Assembly (NCBI GenBank): GCA_000621185.1
Contig: KK211225.1
Location: 154,954 to 218,953, forward strand
Reading direction: 5' to 3'
Source of the DNA: Franconibacter pulveris DSM 19144
GTDB lineage: Bacteria > Pseudomonadota > Gammaproteobacteria > Enterobacterales > Enterobacteriaceae
DNA: 64,000 bases
The notes under the pieces: model-generated
Seen by the model: the letters and a program-made list of their open reading frames with translations, nothing else
Told to the model about the DNA's origin: nothing
Database searches by the model: none
Position numbers and translations under genes: made by a program
Shown here: positions 63,315-64,000 of the stretch, piece by piece
Position numbering within the stretch: position 1 is the first letter of the stretch
Layout of the letters: every line of letters begins with the position of its first letter

Positions 63315-63653
63315 AAAAAGACCTTTTTAAATGTGTGTGTTGCATTATGCACACATATCTGCCGTGGTTTTTTTGCGCATACGTGCTAAATGGGGCTCGT
63401 TTAGAGAATTATGTTAAGCCTATTTCTTAAGGAGCATGACAGACCGATTTGAGCGAAGCGTAGAACAATCTATCCGAAAAAATAGCCGCGAAGTAATAGC
63501 TACTATCAGATTGTAAGTAACAACATCTTATTGGTAACGATGAATGAATAAAATACTTCACATATTTTTTATAAAAAACAGTTGCATACTCCTCCTTGTT
63601 TGATTCAATAGTCTCAACCTAAACTATCCGTAGAAATGTGTAATTGAGAAATC
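63315..63653. other. Divergent gap before the right-edge gene
   Basis: Apart from the palindrome at 63331-63356 it is AT-rich sequence that must hold promoters for both flanking genes. I see no gene, RNA or clear -35/-10 pair. Confidence 0.5.
63331..63356. promoter_or_regulatory. Imperfect palindrome upstream of the 112-residue gene
   Basis: ATGTGTG (63331-63337) and CACACAT (63350-63356) are exact inverted arms, with TGCAT/ATGCA pairing partly continuing inward. Its place in the promoter region suggests an operator. It is not a LexA box. Confidence 0.45.
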
Positions 63654-64000
63654 ATGACAGAAGACTCCAAACGCGGTAGCGCATTAATCTGCGCTTTAAA
63701 ATCTGATGAGGTAGTCGAGTTGAGCAAGGAATACGCTGAGCTTAGCATTGACGCTTTGATTGAATCAAAGACGCTTGAATCTATCCCTTTTGTTAGCACT
63801 GTGGTTGGAGTATACAAAGTTGCCAGTTCTGTCAGGAGTCAGCTATTTACTGAAAAGATTATTCGTTTCCTCACTCACTTCTCAGACCTACCCGATGTTG
63901 AACGGATTAATATGACTGAAAGGTTGAATGAAAATGATAAGTTTGCTGGCCAGGCAGGTGCAAGACTTATTGAAATCATCGATCGGATGGAAAGCGAAAA
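63654..64000 (+). CDS. Unrecognised protein cut by the right edge
   Basis: The first 115 codons are visible (MTEDSKRGSALICALKSDEV). A hydrophobic, glycine-containing stretch ESIPFVSTVVGVYKVASSVR (about 43-62) is followed by QLFTEKIIRFLTHFSDLPD and an Asp/Glu-rich helical part. From memory this resembles uncharacterised proteins of about 200 residues with an IPxVxTxVGxxKxxxxxRdxLFxxKxxxFL pattern found in accessory regions; I cannot confirm that. The ATG has only a weak site (TGAGA). The rest of the gene and its neighbours lie outside the window. Confidence 0.65.
   Translation, partial: MTEDSKRGSALICALKSDEVVELSKEYAELSIDALIESKTLESIPFVSTVVGVYKVASSVRSQLFTEKIIRFLTHFSDLPDVERINMTERLNENDKFAGQAGARLIEIIDRMESE

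Overview
This is a chromosomal window from a member of the Enterobacteriaceae. The evidence is gene-by-gene collinearity with the Escherichia coli alaC-ypdAB-glk-yfeO-mntH-nupC-pdeA-gltX-ligA-zipA-cysZK-ptsHI-crr-cysMAWTP-yfeXYZ-amiA-hemF block, near-identical HPr, EI and CysA proteins, and a GC-rich core. The ipdC gene, the mtnA/mtnK pair and the T6SS operon at this place suggest the Cronobacter/Enterobacter/Klebsiella side of the family. I cannot fix the genus from the sequence alone.

Layout. Positions 1-12572 (minus strand) hold part of a type VI secretion operon, read in the order tssB, tssC, tssK, tssL, an OmpA-domain protein, hcp, clpV, vgrG, a DUF4123 adaptor and a truncated DUF3304 lipoprotein. 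tssA, E, F, G, J and M are not in the window. A 1.2-kb gene-poor stretch with coding scraps follows. From 13.7 to 31.6 kb there is a CorA-like transporter, a cupin, the 23-residue ypdK, alaC, a DUF1479 oxygenase-like gene, the ypdAB two-component system, glk, yfeO, ipdC with a divergent aldo/keto reductase, ypeC, mntH (MntR and Fur boxes), nupC and pdeA. From 31.9 to 41 kb there are two tRNA-Ala genes, yfeC, yfeD, gltX, a tRNA-Val/Val/Lys operon with a duplicated tRNA-Lys tail, a flxA-like gene behind a sigma-28-type promoter, yfeR/yfeH, ypeB-ligA and zipA.

From 41.2 to 54.6 kb lie the sulfur and sugar-uptake genes: cysZ, cysK, ptsHI-crr (Mlc operator), an unrecognised secreted protein, and the sulfate/thiosulfate ABC operon cysPTWA with cysM behind an internal terminator. 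yfeX, yfeY, yfeZ, a BOF-family periplasmic protein and ypeA follow. From 54.8 to 59 kb are amiA-hemF and the methionine-salvage pair mtnA/mtnK, which diverge from a shared MetJ box array. Cysteine synthesis (CysZ, CysK, CysPTWA, CysM) and methylthioribose recovery (MtnA, MtnK) thus sit close together.

After mtnK the composition becomes visibly more AT-rich and recognisable core genes stop. Positions 59.6-64 kb hold an accessory segment: a ribbon-helix-helix regulator with a tandem 9-bp operator and a methyltransferase, an orphan 572-residue protein between two near-identical 20-bp direct repeats, a Cys/His-rich 112-residue protein on the opposite strand, and an unknown gene cut by the right edge. 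This is the part of the window least explained by known biology. No CRISPR array, integrase, transposase, rRNA or complete prophage was seen.
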